A stretch of DNA of 64,000 nt from Larix kaempferi (taxonomy: Eukaryota; Streptophyta; Pinopsida; Pinales; Pinaceae). Under the pieces are notes generated by a model that did no database searches, was not told the origin of the DNA, and worked only from the letters and a program-made list of their open reading frames with translations. The translations under genes were made by a program, and so were the position numbers. Below, piece after piece: positions 1 to 10,571 of the stretch (the stretch's first letter is position 1; each line of letters begins with the position of its first letter). The stretch spans positions 42,650,501 through 42,714,500 of the forward strand of contig BSBM01000486.1 of the NCBI GenBank assembly GCA_027924585.1, given 5' to 3'.

Positions 1-1097
1 ACACAGCTGCAGCCTTAGATATTTTTGGGAAACTCCACGCACACAGCTGGGAGCCCTTCTCTTAGATCTATTCTCTTGTTCTACAGAGATTACAATGACT
101 CAGACATGAACTTGGACTGTCTGTAAACTCAGAGATTAGCTCTACAGCTGTCCAAGACTAACTCTCTTACCTTCTAGCCAACTCATCTAACTTCTGACCC
201 TCTTCCCTTTACAATTACACATATATATAGGTGGCCTTGAGGGTCAAACCTTTACAAAACTGTGGGCCTTTCCCAACAGTAATCCCCAAAAACCCTAACC
301 GCGAACATGGCTAGGTGTACTGTAGGCGCCGCTTGCAGTCATGTCGCCGCTTCCTGCAGACTCCATGATTTTCGACGCAGATTGCGGGTATGGGCGCCAC
401 TTCATCGTTCACTGCTCCTTGTCCTTCACCTTCAATGCTTTGGTCCGTTGCTCTTCCTTGGTCAAAGCAACCATAACTTCTGTACTTAGCCTTAATGAGG
501 GTAGCTGAGCCCTCTATTCCGTCGCTTCATTTATTGTGGTAGCTGAGCTTTCTACTCGGCCACATTCACTCTCCTTTGACGTGTGCACGTGAGCTTGTCC
601 ATCTGGCACCGTACTACACACTGTTCACTTCTGCCCAAAATTGGTGCTTTTACTCAAAATTAGCATTTTTTCCCTTCAACACTTGTGCTTTTTCCTCAAA
701 ATTCACAGCTTTACTATAGCTGCGGCCTATGCTCCAATAGGCAGTCTAGTCTCATTGGAGGTCCATCGGAGTGATACAGTCAGTTGAGAGTCAATCTAGC
801 CTTAAATCAAGGAAAGATCTAAAGATAACTCAACTAACTGAAGTGCAATTGAGTGGTTGGTAAGAGAGGGCGGCTGGGATGCATGCAACTGCATGCAGGG
901 CGCACTAAGCACTAGGAGGGTTAAAACTGATCATAAAGAAGCTCCTGGGGCTAGCTAACTGAGGGCTAGGTGCTGGGATTGATGACTGGGATGCATGCAT
1001 GCAAAATCACGACTGCATGCAAAATGCATGCATGACAGAAAATACAAAAATGGAAAATGATGTTAGGACTAGGATGGCGTATAGGAATATCCCAACA
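1..1097 (-). mobile_element. Copia-like LTR, truncated by window start
   Basis: The right edge reads TGTTGGGATATTCC on the minus strand and lies directly against Tat RNase H sequence at 1098. The same kind of edge (TGTTAGGATATTTG) borders a copia polypurine tract at 63300, so I read this as an LTR of a related minus-strand element, either the 5' LTR of an element lying to the left or a solo LTR. A minus-strand TATA-like box lies at 222-230. CATAC at 1098-1102 may be one target-site copy; the partner is outside the window. No convincing protein is encoded; the short open frame at 307-489 resembles nothing I know. The left LTR edge and primer site are not visible. Confidence 0.55.
878..1035. 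promoter_or_regulatory. Cluster of RY (CATGCA) motifs in the LTR
   Basis: The palindrome TGCATGCA and overlapping CATGCATG forms occur at 880-887, 890-897, 991-1003, 1014-1021 and 1024-1035. CATGCA is the RY element bound by plant B3 factors of the ABI3/FUS3/LEC2 and VAL groups. In the minus-strand orientation the cluster lies near the LTR start, in U3, where enhancers sit. A regulatory function is inferred from motif density only. Confidence 0.4.
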
Positions 1098-1740
1098 CAT
1101 ACTAAGGGTCTGTCAACGAGATGAGAAATAAATGCTCATCAACAAAAGAGTCTTCATGGACCACTTCCTCATCAATTCTCAAAAAATCCGACATCAACTC
1201 TGCGAAAACCAAGTACTTTACCGACTTCGCCGAAGCAAAATCAAGATCAAATTCTTGAAGGATGACAATCTATTTATTATATTCCCCCCCAATAAAATGT
1301 CGTGAGAGCATGAAATGAAATGGATTGACATGTGCTATAACTGTCATTTTCCTAAGCAAAATGTAATGTCGTAATCTCTAGACTTCATGAACAGTCGCAA
1401 GGGCCAGTTTCTCAATGTGAGAATACCTCAGTTCAACGTATACTAGGTTTTGACTAAGATAATAGACATCATGCTCTTGAAGAGCATCATCCACCTGAAC
1501 CAAGACCATACCAATCGTCTCTTGAGATGCGGTCACATAAAGAAAACAATCCCTTACATAGTCGGGTGGACTAAGAAGAGGGGCCGATACCATGGCTTTC
1601 TTAAGAGCGTCGAAAGACTGTTGGGCTCGCTCATCCCAGATAAAAGGGGTGTATTTCTTCAATAATCATGCGAAACCCTTAGTAAGACTGGCGTAGTTCA
1701 TGATAAAATGACGTAAGAAAGTGGCTCTCCCTTGGAGGCT
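1098..1740 (-). pseudogene. pol: Tat-A RNase H and connection region, broken
   Basis: The clearest open stretch is 1378-1662, which encodes the FIWDERAQQSFDAL and AELRYSHIEKLA-type motifs of the RT thumb and RNase H. The first catalytic Asp expected in LYTDAS is replaced (LYVTAS), as in the other two Tat elements here. Sequence at 1098-1377 matches the following connection region of Tat-B (about 20850-21040). A stop or frame break separates this piece from RT upstream. The homology ends abruptly at 1098, where another LTR begins. Confidence 0.8.
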
Positions 1741-2496
1741 CTAAAGTTGAATCAAATTACACGGGGGAGGCAACCGAAGTATTGCCTCAACCTTTGACAG
1801 ATCGACTCTAATTTCCTCCTTCGAGACTACAAACCCTAGAAGGCGACCGATTTTCACGACAAAGATGCACTTGTTCGGATTCAAACGAATATTATAATGC
1901 CAACATATTTCGAAAAAAACGTAGAGGTGACTTGGGTGATCCACTCTCTTACAAGAGTGAGCAGCAAGGTCATCCAAGTAAGCCTCAACTATATGCTTGA
2001 GATCATGAAAAGCATAGGTTATGGCCTGCTAAAACGTAGCTCCAGTGTTTTTAAGGCCGAAGGGAATTTTCCGGTATGCAAAGGTATCCCAAGGACATAT
2101 AAATGTAGTCTTATGTTGATCCTCAGGTTTTATTTGGATCTGATTATAGCCCAAAAATCTGTCCATAAACGGAAATAATTCACTTCCCGCACACTCATCC
2201 AAGATTTGATCTATGAATGGGGTGGGGAAGTTATCTTTAGGACATGCTTTATTCAGATCTCGAAAGTTGGTGCACACACGGATGGTTCCCTTCTTCTTAT
2301 CCAAAGGAACGGGGTTGGATGCCCATTTGGTAAGGGGAACCGGGTAGATAAAACCAACCTTACGCAATTTCTCTACCTCTGCCTTAATGGTGGCTGCCTT
2401 CCTAGGATTAACAGAATGAAGACATTGTCGAACAGGCTTAACATGAGGATAAGTATTAATCTCATGTTCGAAAATACTAGGGTCAATACCTGGCAT
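1741..2496 (-). pseudogene. pol: Tat-A reverse transcriptase, broken
   Basis: Two open stretches (2029-2496 and 1741-1977) cover most of the RT palm. Visible motifs are IRVCTNFRDLNKACPKDNF, the catalytic-Asp block FPFMDRFLGYNQIQ (normally FSFMDGFSGYNQI) and the PFGLKNTGATF block. The LDD box lies in the gap near 1985-2028; the frame after it reads DDLAAHSCKRVDHPSHL. The RT would have copied element RNA into DNA in the virus-like particle. Stops between the two pieces and the changed residues mean it is dead. Confidence 0.85.
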
Positions 2497-3217
2497 CTCC
2501 TCGTATGAATAGACAAATACATCTCAAAATTATTTGAATAAATTGGTGTCAATATGAATTTCCTCAGGGGAACAATCAACACCGACATATACATTTTCGA
2601 TTTTTCCTGGAGTACGATAAATGTTGATTGGGATGGTAGGAGAAATATTAGCCATATATCCTTGAGCATAAATGCCATGTGAATCCAAAGGAGCCATAGG
2701 GTGACCAAATTCTCGGCAAGAGTAGATAGGAACTCATCTTGCTCAATCAGATCAAGGTTGGAAAGGAAATAATATCTATGATGGAGATCCTCCCAAGGCT
2801 TATCATTTCCATTCATGGCCTAGATAATGGCTTCATCCGAAGGTAAAGTACCATCAAGGAAGTCATGTGAACAAGACGAGTCGACTTCCCACGCGGGCAG
2901 CATAACAATACCTTCTTCCTCTGTCCTTGAAGAAGAGAGATCCAGCTCTGCAGTGACTTGTTGAATATCACGATAAGAAATCTCAGCTACAGACAAGGGC
3001 ATAACCATATCGATGTGTGAAGAGTCTCCCGACGTGGAACTCATGGAAGGTAGATTCCAGAGATCGCTGAAGTATGATGTACATGATTCAACGAAGAAGG
3101 AGCATCATCGGAGATGGTTCCTATAAAGGATATTGGTGCAGAAAAGTAAAAATATCCCATCAAGGAGGAATACAATTCTACACCAACATTCTTAGTTTCC
3201 GGCTGAGAAGTTTCAAT
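2497..3217 (-). pseudogene. pol: Tat-A protease-RT linker, decayed
   Basis: The open stretch 2820-3044 is clearly homologous to the Tat-B linker (SGD..H.....PLSV.E, SCSHD.LD.TLPSDEAI). The next stretch, to 2497, matches the Tat-B segment PWEDLHHRYYFLSNLDLIEQ but with a frame shift. No enzyme activity is known for this part; it joins protease to RT in the polyprotein. Bases 3045-3217 show no long frame. Confidence 0.7.
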
Positions 3218-3640
3218 CTAAGAAACTACAGTTCCTGGTGATGCTACGAGATTGGAACTAGTAAAAGATAGCTGATCGGTGGTCACAATCTTGCCTTCGT
3301 GGGGAAAGCAAATAACTCTAAAAACAGAGGACACGATTTCTCTCATAGCATAGATCCAATTCCTATCCAGTAAAAGGTTATAGTCAAGGGGAGCATCGAC
3401 CACCTCAACTTTGATAGGTATGGATTTCCCACCCAAGTGGACCTCAAGGGAGGGGATAATACCATGCGGCCTGAAAGAACGACCATTGAATGCAGTAATC
3501 ATGGTTATATATTTTGACAACAGAGGAGAGCCGAGAGCCTTCCAACAAGCTAAAGAAATTACTGAAGTGGAAGCACCTTCGTCAACCACAGTACTCTTAA
3601 CGATCATCTCTAGGCACCTAACATGAACTTGGAAAACCAC
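3218..3640 (-). pseudogene. pol: Tat-A aspartic protease domain
   Basis: The 140-residue open stretch has the retropepsin-like order: VDEGASTSVISL near residue 19, then the flap-side segment LGGKSIPIKVEVVDAPLDYNLLL and DRNWIYAM. The active-site triplet reads D-E-G rather than D-S/T-G, as in both other Tat copies here, so this is a family trait and not decay. The usual LLGRNW is LLDRNW. It would cleave the gag-pol polyprotein. Confidence 0.8.
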
Positions 3641-5210
3641 ATGATAGGCAACCGAGGCTGAAAATCGGTGGTGTCAAACTTGATGACATTTAGGCTACAA
3701 AGATCTTGGACTCCCAAAGCACATAAAAGGGCGTTCCTTTGTGAAGGAAAATCCTGAAGAACCTCGAGAGCCGAAATAACACATGAAGTCTGGCCCAGAT
3801 CTTCCACAATTGAGTAGTTCTGGGTGGCTCGAGCATTAGGATTATGCGCCGAGCGCTTGAGGACACCTTTCGGTATCCGTGGCATAGCGCTGGGATTCTC
3901 GATATGCAATTGAGTCTCAGGTGGAGGGGGCTCGTTCCCCAAAGGAGGTTTTGGAGTTCCATAATCACGCGTGTGAGTAGCAACACAAACCTTCGATTTA
4001 ACCATGTTAATGCATCCAAAACCGCCGTCATGGGTAGAAGAAGTTGAAGTTTCGGTAGTCCCATGAATGGCGACAGAAGCACTAGAAGTCATATTTTGAT
4101 GATGAGGAAGGGGATTTATCAGCACAGCTGGGCTCTTTGCAATGTGATTCGATGCTTCCTCCATACGAGGACACAAATGTGTAAGGTGATCTTCCAAGCA
4201 AAGTTTACAAGGAAACTCACCTTACATCTGGGTTTGCGGTCCCCACCAACATCTCTGCCATCCTGAGGAGGGTTGGCATTCTCTTTCGTATTCTTATTAT
4301 TCCCACCCCTACGGTTATTCTTTCCCTTCTTTTTCCCACTAGGTTGCTGGTTACTAGATGAGTTCGCCGATTGTATAGAATGTACATCGGACGATTGGGT
4401 GGAAATGGACGAGGCGGAAGCTTGTCCAGGGGTAGATTGGTTAATAGACAGATTTTTCATATGATTCGTAACCATATCTATGGGATGAGCACTTGCGGAA
4501 CCAACAATACTATTGGCATGCGGTTCAGGAGCGGGCTTGGGCTCATGTCTTAATCGTGGTGCGTCAGGTATAATGTCATACAAAATCCCAGACTGAGCAT
4601 AGACTAGGTATAACTATTGGGATTTGAAGATGGCTTGTTCCTCAGTCATAATTCCGGACAATGAAACGTCCTTTGAAATGTAAGGGAGAAAATACTTGAG
4701 GAACCATTCCGGGAGAAACTTCGGAGGAATGTTGGTTTTCACTAACCATTTCCATCGGTGCCACTCTTGAATGTGATCAGAGATATGCATGGCTTCATCC
4801 TTACGGAAAGTGGACAAGATTTCAGTGCTAGTGTCATAACGAATTGACAACTGAAAGTGATCTATAAAAACCAACAGTAAATCGTTGAAGCTCCTATATG
4901 TGCCCCCAGGAAACTCGACATACCATTTTGCGACAACCCCCGTACAGGTGCATAGAAATAGCCTCAAACGGATAGAATCGTGGTTCAAGGAATTCGAGGA
5001 GCACCATAAATGGAAAGTGGTGACGTGATCACCTGGATACTCACCCTTCTTCCCTTTGAACTTTGGAACGTCGGAAGGGAGCTTGGTGGGGACTGGGGGC
5101 CATGTATAGTCATGACACACCGGATTATTCGTGAGCTTAGAAATATCGTGCAAGTTTAACCTAGCGAGGAACAGGAGCTGAGGATGCGAAGCTTGATTAC
5201 AAGCTCCCAA
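3610..5210 (-). pseudogene. gag: Tat-A gag core and zinc-knuckle region, broken
   Basis: Bases 5210-4614 encode the retrotransposon gag domain (PKFKGKKGEYPGDHVTTFH, LWCSSNSLNHDSIRLRLF, KWYVEFPGGTY). After a break, 4583-4119 holds the Asn/Gly/Lys-rich basic stretch (KKKGKNNRRGG) that precedes the zinc knuckle. The knuckle itself is split by a frame shift near 4200; its second half (EDHLTHLCPRMEEA) is in the 4197-3610 frame, which runs on to the protease. Gag forms the particle shell and packages RNA. Confidence 0.8.
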
Positions 5211-5617
5211 AAGAGACTGAATTTTTTAAACTGAGGGTGGGACTGTGTACATTGAAGTCAACACGTGAGGTGCCAACGAACTCTGATAGAAATCATGACC
5301 ATGACTAGAAGGATGATATGATCCTCCATACTGAACTATGTTAGGATACACAGGCATGTGCATGGAATGGGCTCCATAAGGGGGAATAGAATAAGGGCCA
5401 AAACCGGCTAAATAATTATAAAAGTTACCTCCATAATAATGGCGTATCGTATAACCACTTGACGTGGAAGAAACAACCGAGTGAGGGCCATAAGAAAATG
5501 TTATGTTCCCACCCTAAGGAACCGAGGTACTAGGAGGAGGATTCAGAATCATATAAGCGTTCATGGGAACATGCACATGCATAGAGGCATACAGGTTAAT
5601 GGATGGGATATAATTCG
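5211..5617 (-). pseudogene. gag: Tat-A gag N-terminal repeat region, decayed
   Basis: This stretch lacks a long frame but its minus-strand sequence is rich in Gly, Tyr, His, Pro and Asn codons, like the intact low-complexity N-terminal gag segments of Tat-B and Tat-C. It is continuous with 10081-10571 once NA-1 and one copy of TAGGT are removed. Confidence 0.55.
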
Positions 5618-5622
5618 TAGGT
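5618..5622. repeat. Target-site duplication of NA-1 (TAGGT)
   Basis: TAGGT precedes the left LTR of NA-1 here and follows the right LTR at 10076-10080. A perfect 5-bp pair shows a single integration event into Tat-A gag. Confidence 0.95.
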
Positions 5623-5995
5623 TGTGATGAACCTGCAATAATTAATTAATGCAAATACACGAGATATCAGAAATAATAGACTCATAATCATTTTTATATT
5701 GATCACGGGCCACTTCGAGGGGGAAACCTCCTTTGAGCAAGCTCAATACAATTAACTTCACGGTGCATTCAATGACCTCAACACACACTTATATACTAAG
5801 TCTATGCCCAATACTACGAGTCAAAACCATGGGACATATAATACTACGGGACGACTTACAAAGCATATGCGTCCAATACTATGGGCTAATATAAACTACG
5901 GATCAACAAATACTACGAGATGACTTACAAAGCATATGCATCCAAAAATAATATACTAACATAGTAAATAGAAGGGTTGACATAGGTTCCTAACA
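5623..5995 (-). mobile_element. NA-1 3' LTR
   Basis: On the minus strand it runs TGTTAGGAACC to GGTTCATCACA, with TG..CA ends. It is 373 bp, against 386 bp for the partner at 9690-10075; most of the difference is a 13-bp unit (a repeat of the GGTCAATACTATG type) missing here. A segment containing GACTTACAAAGCATATGC occurs twice within the LTR. Confidence 0.93.
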
Positions 5996-6008
5996 TCCCC
6001 TCTCCCTT
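5996..6008 (-). other. NA-1 polypurine tract
   Basis: Minus strand AAGGGAGAGGGGA, directly next to the TG of the 3' LTR; primer for plus-strand DNA synthesis. An identical tract is in NA-2 at 54545-54557. Confidence 0.9.
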
Positions 6009-6024
6009 AGAAAAAGCTTTGTCC

Positions 6025-6890
6025 TCAAAGATTTGGTTGGAGAAATTGTTGCAAAATATGGAGTGGTTCCCCAGTAGCATCCTCGGGTTGCATTTTGGGC
6101 CACTGACGCCGTTGGAGTGTCAAGGAGGATTGCTTGGAAGGATGTAGATGAAGAAGAACCCTGTCAGCTGCGTGGAAAATGCGCTCAGAACAGTGCTGAT
6201 CGGCTTGTTGTTTCAGGCGAATTCTGGCCATGTGAAGATTGTCCTGCAGAATGAGAAGAATCTGATCGCGGTTTCGAAGAACCGAGTCAATTTCTTGAAC
6301 TGGGGAGCTACTAAGGGTGTATGGAAGAAGAACTGGCGGTGTTTTTCCATAGACTGCTTCATATGGTGTCCTTTGAGATGTGGTATTGTACCACTAGAGC
6401 GCTGCTAGGAAATCCATAGAAATAGTTGGCTAAAGCTGTGTAGGGATGGGCAAGGGTTTGAGCAATCCCGAAAGGAGTGTTGTTTCACCCTTGTTGACTT
6501 GGAAAGTATCATCGTCAGCCACCATCTGTTGAATTGTCATTTTTAGTCCCTGCCAAAAGAAGTTACATTGTTCCCGGTCATACATTTTGCAGAACCCAGA
6601 GTGCCCTATTGATGAAGAAGCATGGAGTTCATAGAAGAGATATCCCTGTTGAACATATTGCAACCAATTTGGAACAAGCAGAGAAAGAGCTGTAAGAGAA
6701 ACTGGGTTATCAATTGTGCAAGAAGGAGCATCTTCCACCATATTGTCCTTACACTTCTTGTAAGTGATCACATAGGGATAACCCATGAGTTGGATAACCC
6801 ATTTCAGGTGTGTTGGGGAGGAGACCCATTGTTCCAGAAAATTTTCCAGACTTTGGAGATCAGTCTTGATGCATAAATAATTCCCTAATA
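6025..6890 (-). pseudogene. pol: NA-1 pol remnant: RNase H end, integrase ends, chromodomain end
   Basis: In reading order: RNase H C-terminus (IKTD.QSLE.FLEQ, then GYPYVITYKKCKDNMVEDA), integrase zinc finger (H..H of HASSSIGHSGF; the C-x2-C, D-x-F-Q here, is damaged), then PLPIPTQL.PTISMDFL. Immediately after that first catalytic Asp block, at about 6390-6420, the frame jumps to SQRTPYEAVYG, which lies beyond the integrase core in intact elements. A third gap joins a basic C-terminal segment (LHLHPSKQSSLTLQ) to a chromodomain tail. It has no catalytic capacity. Confidence 0.8.
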
Positions 6891-6897
6891 GGTATGG

Positions 6898-8535
6898 CTA
6901 CCACTTCTGTACTGCATGCAAAATAGCCATCATTTCCTGCTGAGAGGTATATGTGGCTAAATTCTTACCGGAAAGGTCTCTTGAAGGCAACAAGCGCATT
7001 GGTTCAGCAAAGATACCTGCATATCTATCCAAGGAATTAGTGGAGACTGTTGATGGGTGCATCTGAATGGAATTGAGCTGAGCGATGACACCATGTGAAT
7101 TCTTCTTAAGGATTTTTTCCACGCGATGTGAACTGATGATGCAGAGAGACCCTGGTTGTAATCCCATAAATTTGTGTTGTGCCCCATTGACTTTAAACTG
7201 CATCCAAAGTTCAGCAAAATCCCATAAGATGGGGCCAAGTGTGCGTAACCATTGAACGCCCAAAACCACATGACATCCGCCTAAGGACAAGGAAAACATG
7301 TTAGAGCGTAGGTTATAATCTTCCATAGAGATGCGCACATTGTGACACTTCCCCTTGCAAGGTAAGGTGCCCCCATTGGTAACCATGACTTAAAAGTTGG
7401 AGCAAGGATGGACAAAACAATCAGCCTGTTTGGCAATCCGAGGGTCAATGAAGTTATGAGTGCTACCAGAATCAATGAGTATGGTAAGAGGGAGCTTCTT
7501 GAAGTATCCCCTGACCCGCATTGTTTGTGGGGTGGTGATGCCAGTTACAGCATGGAGAGAGATCTCGGGTGGGTCGTCCTGAGATGGGGTGTCAACAGGC
7601 GGGTGTTGAATGTTGACCTGATCATCTACTGTATCTGTAGCTTCTTCACCAAGTTCTAAGGTAGGCGGAGAATCCACATCCAAGAGATAGAGCTTTTGTT
7701 GAACACATCTATGTCCCCGAGTGAATTTCTCATCACAATTATAGCAAAGCCCTTTTTCTCGGCATGACTGCATTTCTATTTCAAACAAATGCTTGATAGG
7801 AGTTGGTTGAGGAGCAGGCGTGATGGGAGGTCGTTGGGAACCCATATTGCTGAAGGGAACAAAGTTGGGTTTGGAGCATTGTTGAGCTGCGATCTTGTCC
7901 TTGGCTAGCTTAGCCAACACTAGGACTTCCATCATTGTGTTGGGACAAAACATTTTGACCTCTGAGCGGATTTCATCCTTTAGACCACTGATAAAACAAC
8001 TCCTGTAGAATTCATCAGAAAATCCTTTTGTGTGATTGGCCAATTTCTCAAATTCTGTCTAATACTCTCTCACTGTGCCAATTTGGTGAAGTTTAGTGAG
8101 TGCTCCTGTGAAATCATCAAAAGAACTAGGACCAAATCATGGCAAAATGAGTTGGCAAAAATATGTCCAGTTTGGCTCGGGATGAGCTTTGATGTACCAA
8201 CGGTACCATTGAAGGGCTTCCTGTTCCAAATGAAAGGATGCAAGTGGAACTTTCTGGGCATCAGAAGTATTATGCAGACTGAAATATTGTTCTGCTCGAT
8301 ATATCCATCCAGTGGAATCAGTACCATTGAAGTGAGGAAAATCAAGCTTCGGCCCATGAAAATTGTTGGAAGAAGAGAACCCGGTGGCTGCAAAAGATTT
8401 CGACTGTCTGGTATTGTTCATGGCTGAATGCTGAAGATGGAGGCTAAGAAATTTTTCATCCAGATCTTGGAGTTTGGTTTGGATGGCTGCAAGTGCTTCC
8501 TCCATGGTGTGGGCTCCTGCACGGGTGACAACCAT
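6898..8535 (-). pseudogene. gag: NA-1 gag-protease polyprotein, near-intact
   Basis: Starting at the ATG at 8535 (MVVTRAGAHTMEEALAAIQ) the frame runs through a gag domain (PKLDFPHFNGTDSTGWIYRA, QWYRWYIKAH), a zinc knuckle (CYNCDEKFTRGHRC, about 7705-7750) and a retropepsin site ILIDSGSTHNFID near 7455-7490. Only two stops interrupt it: TGA at 8137, where NA-2 has CGA, and TAA at 7390, where NA-2 has a Glu codon. After the protease the frame continues to SRDLSGKNLATYTSQQEMM (about 6965), which fuses the pre-RT segment to RNase H without any RT. Gag and protease are the parts best preserved in this family. Confidence 0.85.
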
Positions 8536-9675
8536 AACCAGTTTTTTTTTTTTTTTTTGGTGGAATAGGTAGAAAAACACAAACAGAAGCTGATTTAGTA
8601 AAGGGAAATTTGGATTGGGGAAACAATTTGATGGGTAATTGGGGTTTGACTAGATTTTGGACACTGTCGAAAGGACAAGAAAGCAAAAAAGGGGGATTTC
8701 AGAAGCGGGGTGATAGAATGAGAAAATTTGGCAGAGAGGGACAAAGAAGCAGAATTCAGAAAGGAACTCTGTGGTAAAATTTGAAGGTGATTGGGTGAAA
8801 TCTGAGGAAGTTATGGCAAACCCTAAAAATAGACAAATGTGGGATTCCGGGCTTTGGGAAGGGGAATTGGGGATAGGGTCCTCAGGAATGAAAGATGCAG
8901 AATGGGATGATAGGGGTTCCCTGAAATTTTATTTTATTTATTTATTTTTATTTTATTTATTTTTATTTTATTTTTTATTTTATTTTTTTATTTTATTTTT
9001 TATTTTTTATTTTTTTATTTTTTATTTTTTATTTTTTGTTTTTATTTTTATTTTTTATTTATTTATTTATTTTTAATTTTAATTTTATTTTATTTTTTAA
9101 TTTTATTTTTTATTTAAATTTTTTTTTTTTCCAGAAATGGATCGGCAACAGTGGCGCAACGGCGCAGAAGGGATTGAAAACGGTTGGATCTGAAATGGCA
9201 ACTGGATCTGGAATGACTTTCAGAATAGATCTGAAACGACTGGATCTGGAGTGGAAGTGATCGGCAACAGTTCAACTGAAAATAGATATGGACCCCAGGT
9301 ATGTACGGCTTCCTAATAGTTTAGGTGTTTCACTCGGTCACCAATGCTGTCTGACTGCTTGCGTATTGGGGCAGTACCCCTCACTCCACGGCTCAGGTAA
9401 AAATGATAACCGCTTTGCCACAAACGACAGCTCTTGGTTTACCTCACGGGTGGGAACTAGTCAATCAGGTAGGGGTCGTTGCCCTTTTCGCTGGCAGGTC
9501 CTCTCAATGGGCCAGCTACTTTGGGGTTCCTGTGGTACTCCTCACAATGCGTTTTAGGGCTTATGCCCAAGTACTTCCCAAAGTTAAGCGGATAGGGGTT
9601 ATTCCCAAATCCAAAGCTGCAACAGATGCGAAAAAAAAAATTGGCAGAAATTCCACCCAACGAGCCCAAGAAAGT
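8536..9675 (-). other. NA-1 leader, untranslated
   Basis: Lies between primer site and gag start on the minus strand. It matches the NA-2 leader (57072-58095) except for the AT-rich block at 8930-9130. Open frames on the plus strand here (for example 8771-9260) are products of the low-complexity block. Confidence 0.7.
8930..9130. repeat. (TTTTA)n-type low-complexity block
   Basis: About 200 bp of TTTTA/TTTAT microsatellite, in minus orientation an A-rich (TAAAA)n tract. NA-2 at the same place has a short T run and about 40 bp of ordinary sequence, so the expansion is private to this copy. Confidence 0.9.
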
Positions 9676-9687
9676 GCTCTGATACCA
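9676..9687 (-). other. NA-1 primer binding site (initiator Met tRNA)
   Basis: Minus strand TGGTATCAGAGC, two bases inside the 5' LTR, the standard complement of the 3' end of plant initiator tRNA-Met. Confidence 0.92.
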
Positions 9688-9689
9688 GA

Positions 9690-10075
9690 TGTGATGAACC
9701 TACAATAATTAATTAATGCAAATACACGAGATATCAGAAATAATAGACTCAGAATCATTTTTATATTGATCACGGGCCACTTCGAGGGGGCAACCTCCTT
9801 TGAGCAAGCTCAATACAATTAACTTCACGGTGCATTCAATGACCTCAACACACACTTATATACTAAGTCTATGCGCAATACTATGAGTCAAAACCATGGG
9901 ACATATAATAATACGGGACCACTTACAAAGCATATGCGTCCAATACTATGGGTCAATACTATGGGCTAATATAAACTACGGATCAACAAATACTACGGGA
10001 CGACTTACAAAGCATATGCGTCCAACAACAATATACTAACATAGTAAAGAGAAGGGTTGACATAGGTTCCTAACA
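9690..10075 (-). mobile_element. NA-1 5' LTR
   Basis: 386 bp with TG..CA ends (minus strand TGTTAGGAACC to GGTTCATCACA), followed on the plus side by the target copy TAGGT at 10076-10080. Confidence 0.93.
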
Positions 10076-10080
10076 TAGGT
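10076..10080. repeat. Target-site duplication of NA-1, second copy (TAGGT)
   Basis: Identical to 5618-5622; see that entry. Confidence 0.95.
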
Positions 10081-10571
10081 CTAATGCCTACCATGAAACC
10101 TCCACTCGAGAAAGGATTCATACTAACACTAGGGGCTGACGAAGGAGGAGGCCCTCCTCCAACATTCAGAGAAGATGGATGGATGTGACCACTCCCAAAC
10201 TGATAAGCAGTATAAGGGGGTATAGTGCCCCCGATCCCAATTCTAGAGCTAGCGTGACTACCAGACATGGTGGAAGTAAAATTCAGCATAAAACCAGGAA
10301 TACCCAAAGAAAAAGGGTTTGAGGTTGTAGATACGGACGTAGAACCGAAACTTGACACACCCATAGATGAACCATAGAGATTACCTGATGACCATGTATC
10401 ATCAAACAGGTTCCTACTGGTGGGTTGGGTTTCCCCAAACCCAGGAGGAGTGTTGTGTGATGAACCTACCTCCCGTCCACCCCTCGGAGTGTACGCACAA
10501 GGAGGGGAGTTACTCTTTGTTCCACTAGACGGATTCACTAGGACTCCTGTCGTGTTAGATGCATAACTCAT
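10081..10571 (-). pseudogene. gag: Tat-A gag N-terminus
   Basis: An open stretch with ATG at 10571 encodes a Ser/Thr/Gly/Pro-rich protein (TTGVLVNPSSGTKSNSPP, HNTPPGFGETQPTSRNLF). The PRGGREVG..HNTP.G..ETQP block corresponds to the Tat-B block HTPHEDWGGDPPETQP. It is cut at 10081 by NA-1 and continues at 5617. No folded domain is evident; it is probably disordered. Confidence 0.7.

Larger units (their letters stand above)
5623..10075 (-). mobile_element. NA-1: defective chromovirus lacking RT and integrase core
   Basis: A 4.45-kb minus-strand LTR element with both LTRs, initiator-Met primer site, polypurine tract and perfect target duplication. It encodes gag and protease, then only scraps of pol: the protease tail runs straight into the C-terminal part of RNase H, the integrase zinc finger runs into post-core sequence, and the end of a chromodomain (PEDAT.EP) closes the frame. 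The same three junctions occur in NA-2 (54158-58496), so the deletions predate both insertions. Mobilisation must therefore have relied on enzymes from another chromovirus. The gag type and chromodomain tail suggest a Reina-like lineage; that assignment is inference. Confidence 0.85.

Noticed and set aside
307-489. 60-codon plus-strand ORF as a small gene
   Set aside because: It lies within an LTR, has no recognisable motif and no conserved partner in the window.
8771-9260. Phe/Leu/Tyr-rich open frames suggesting membrane proteins
   Set aside because: They are translations of a (TTTTA)n low-complexity tract in the NA-1 leader, absent from NA-2.
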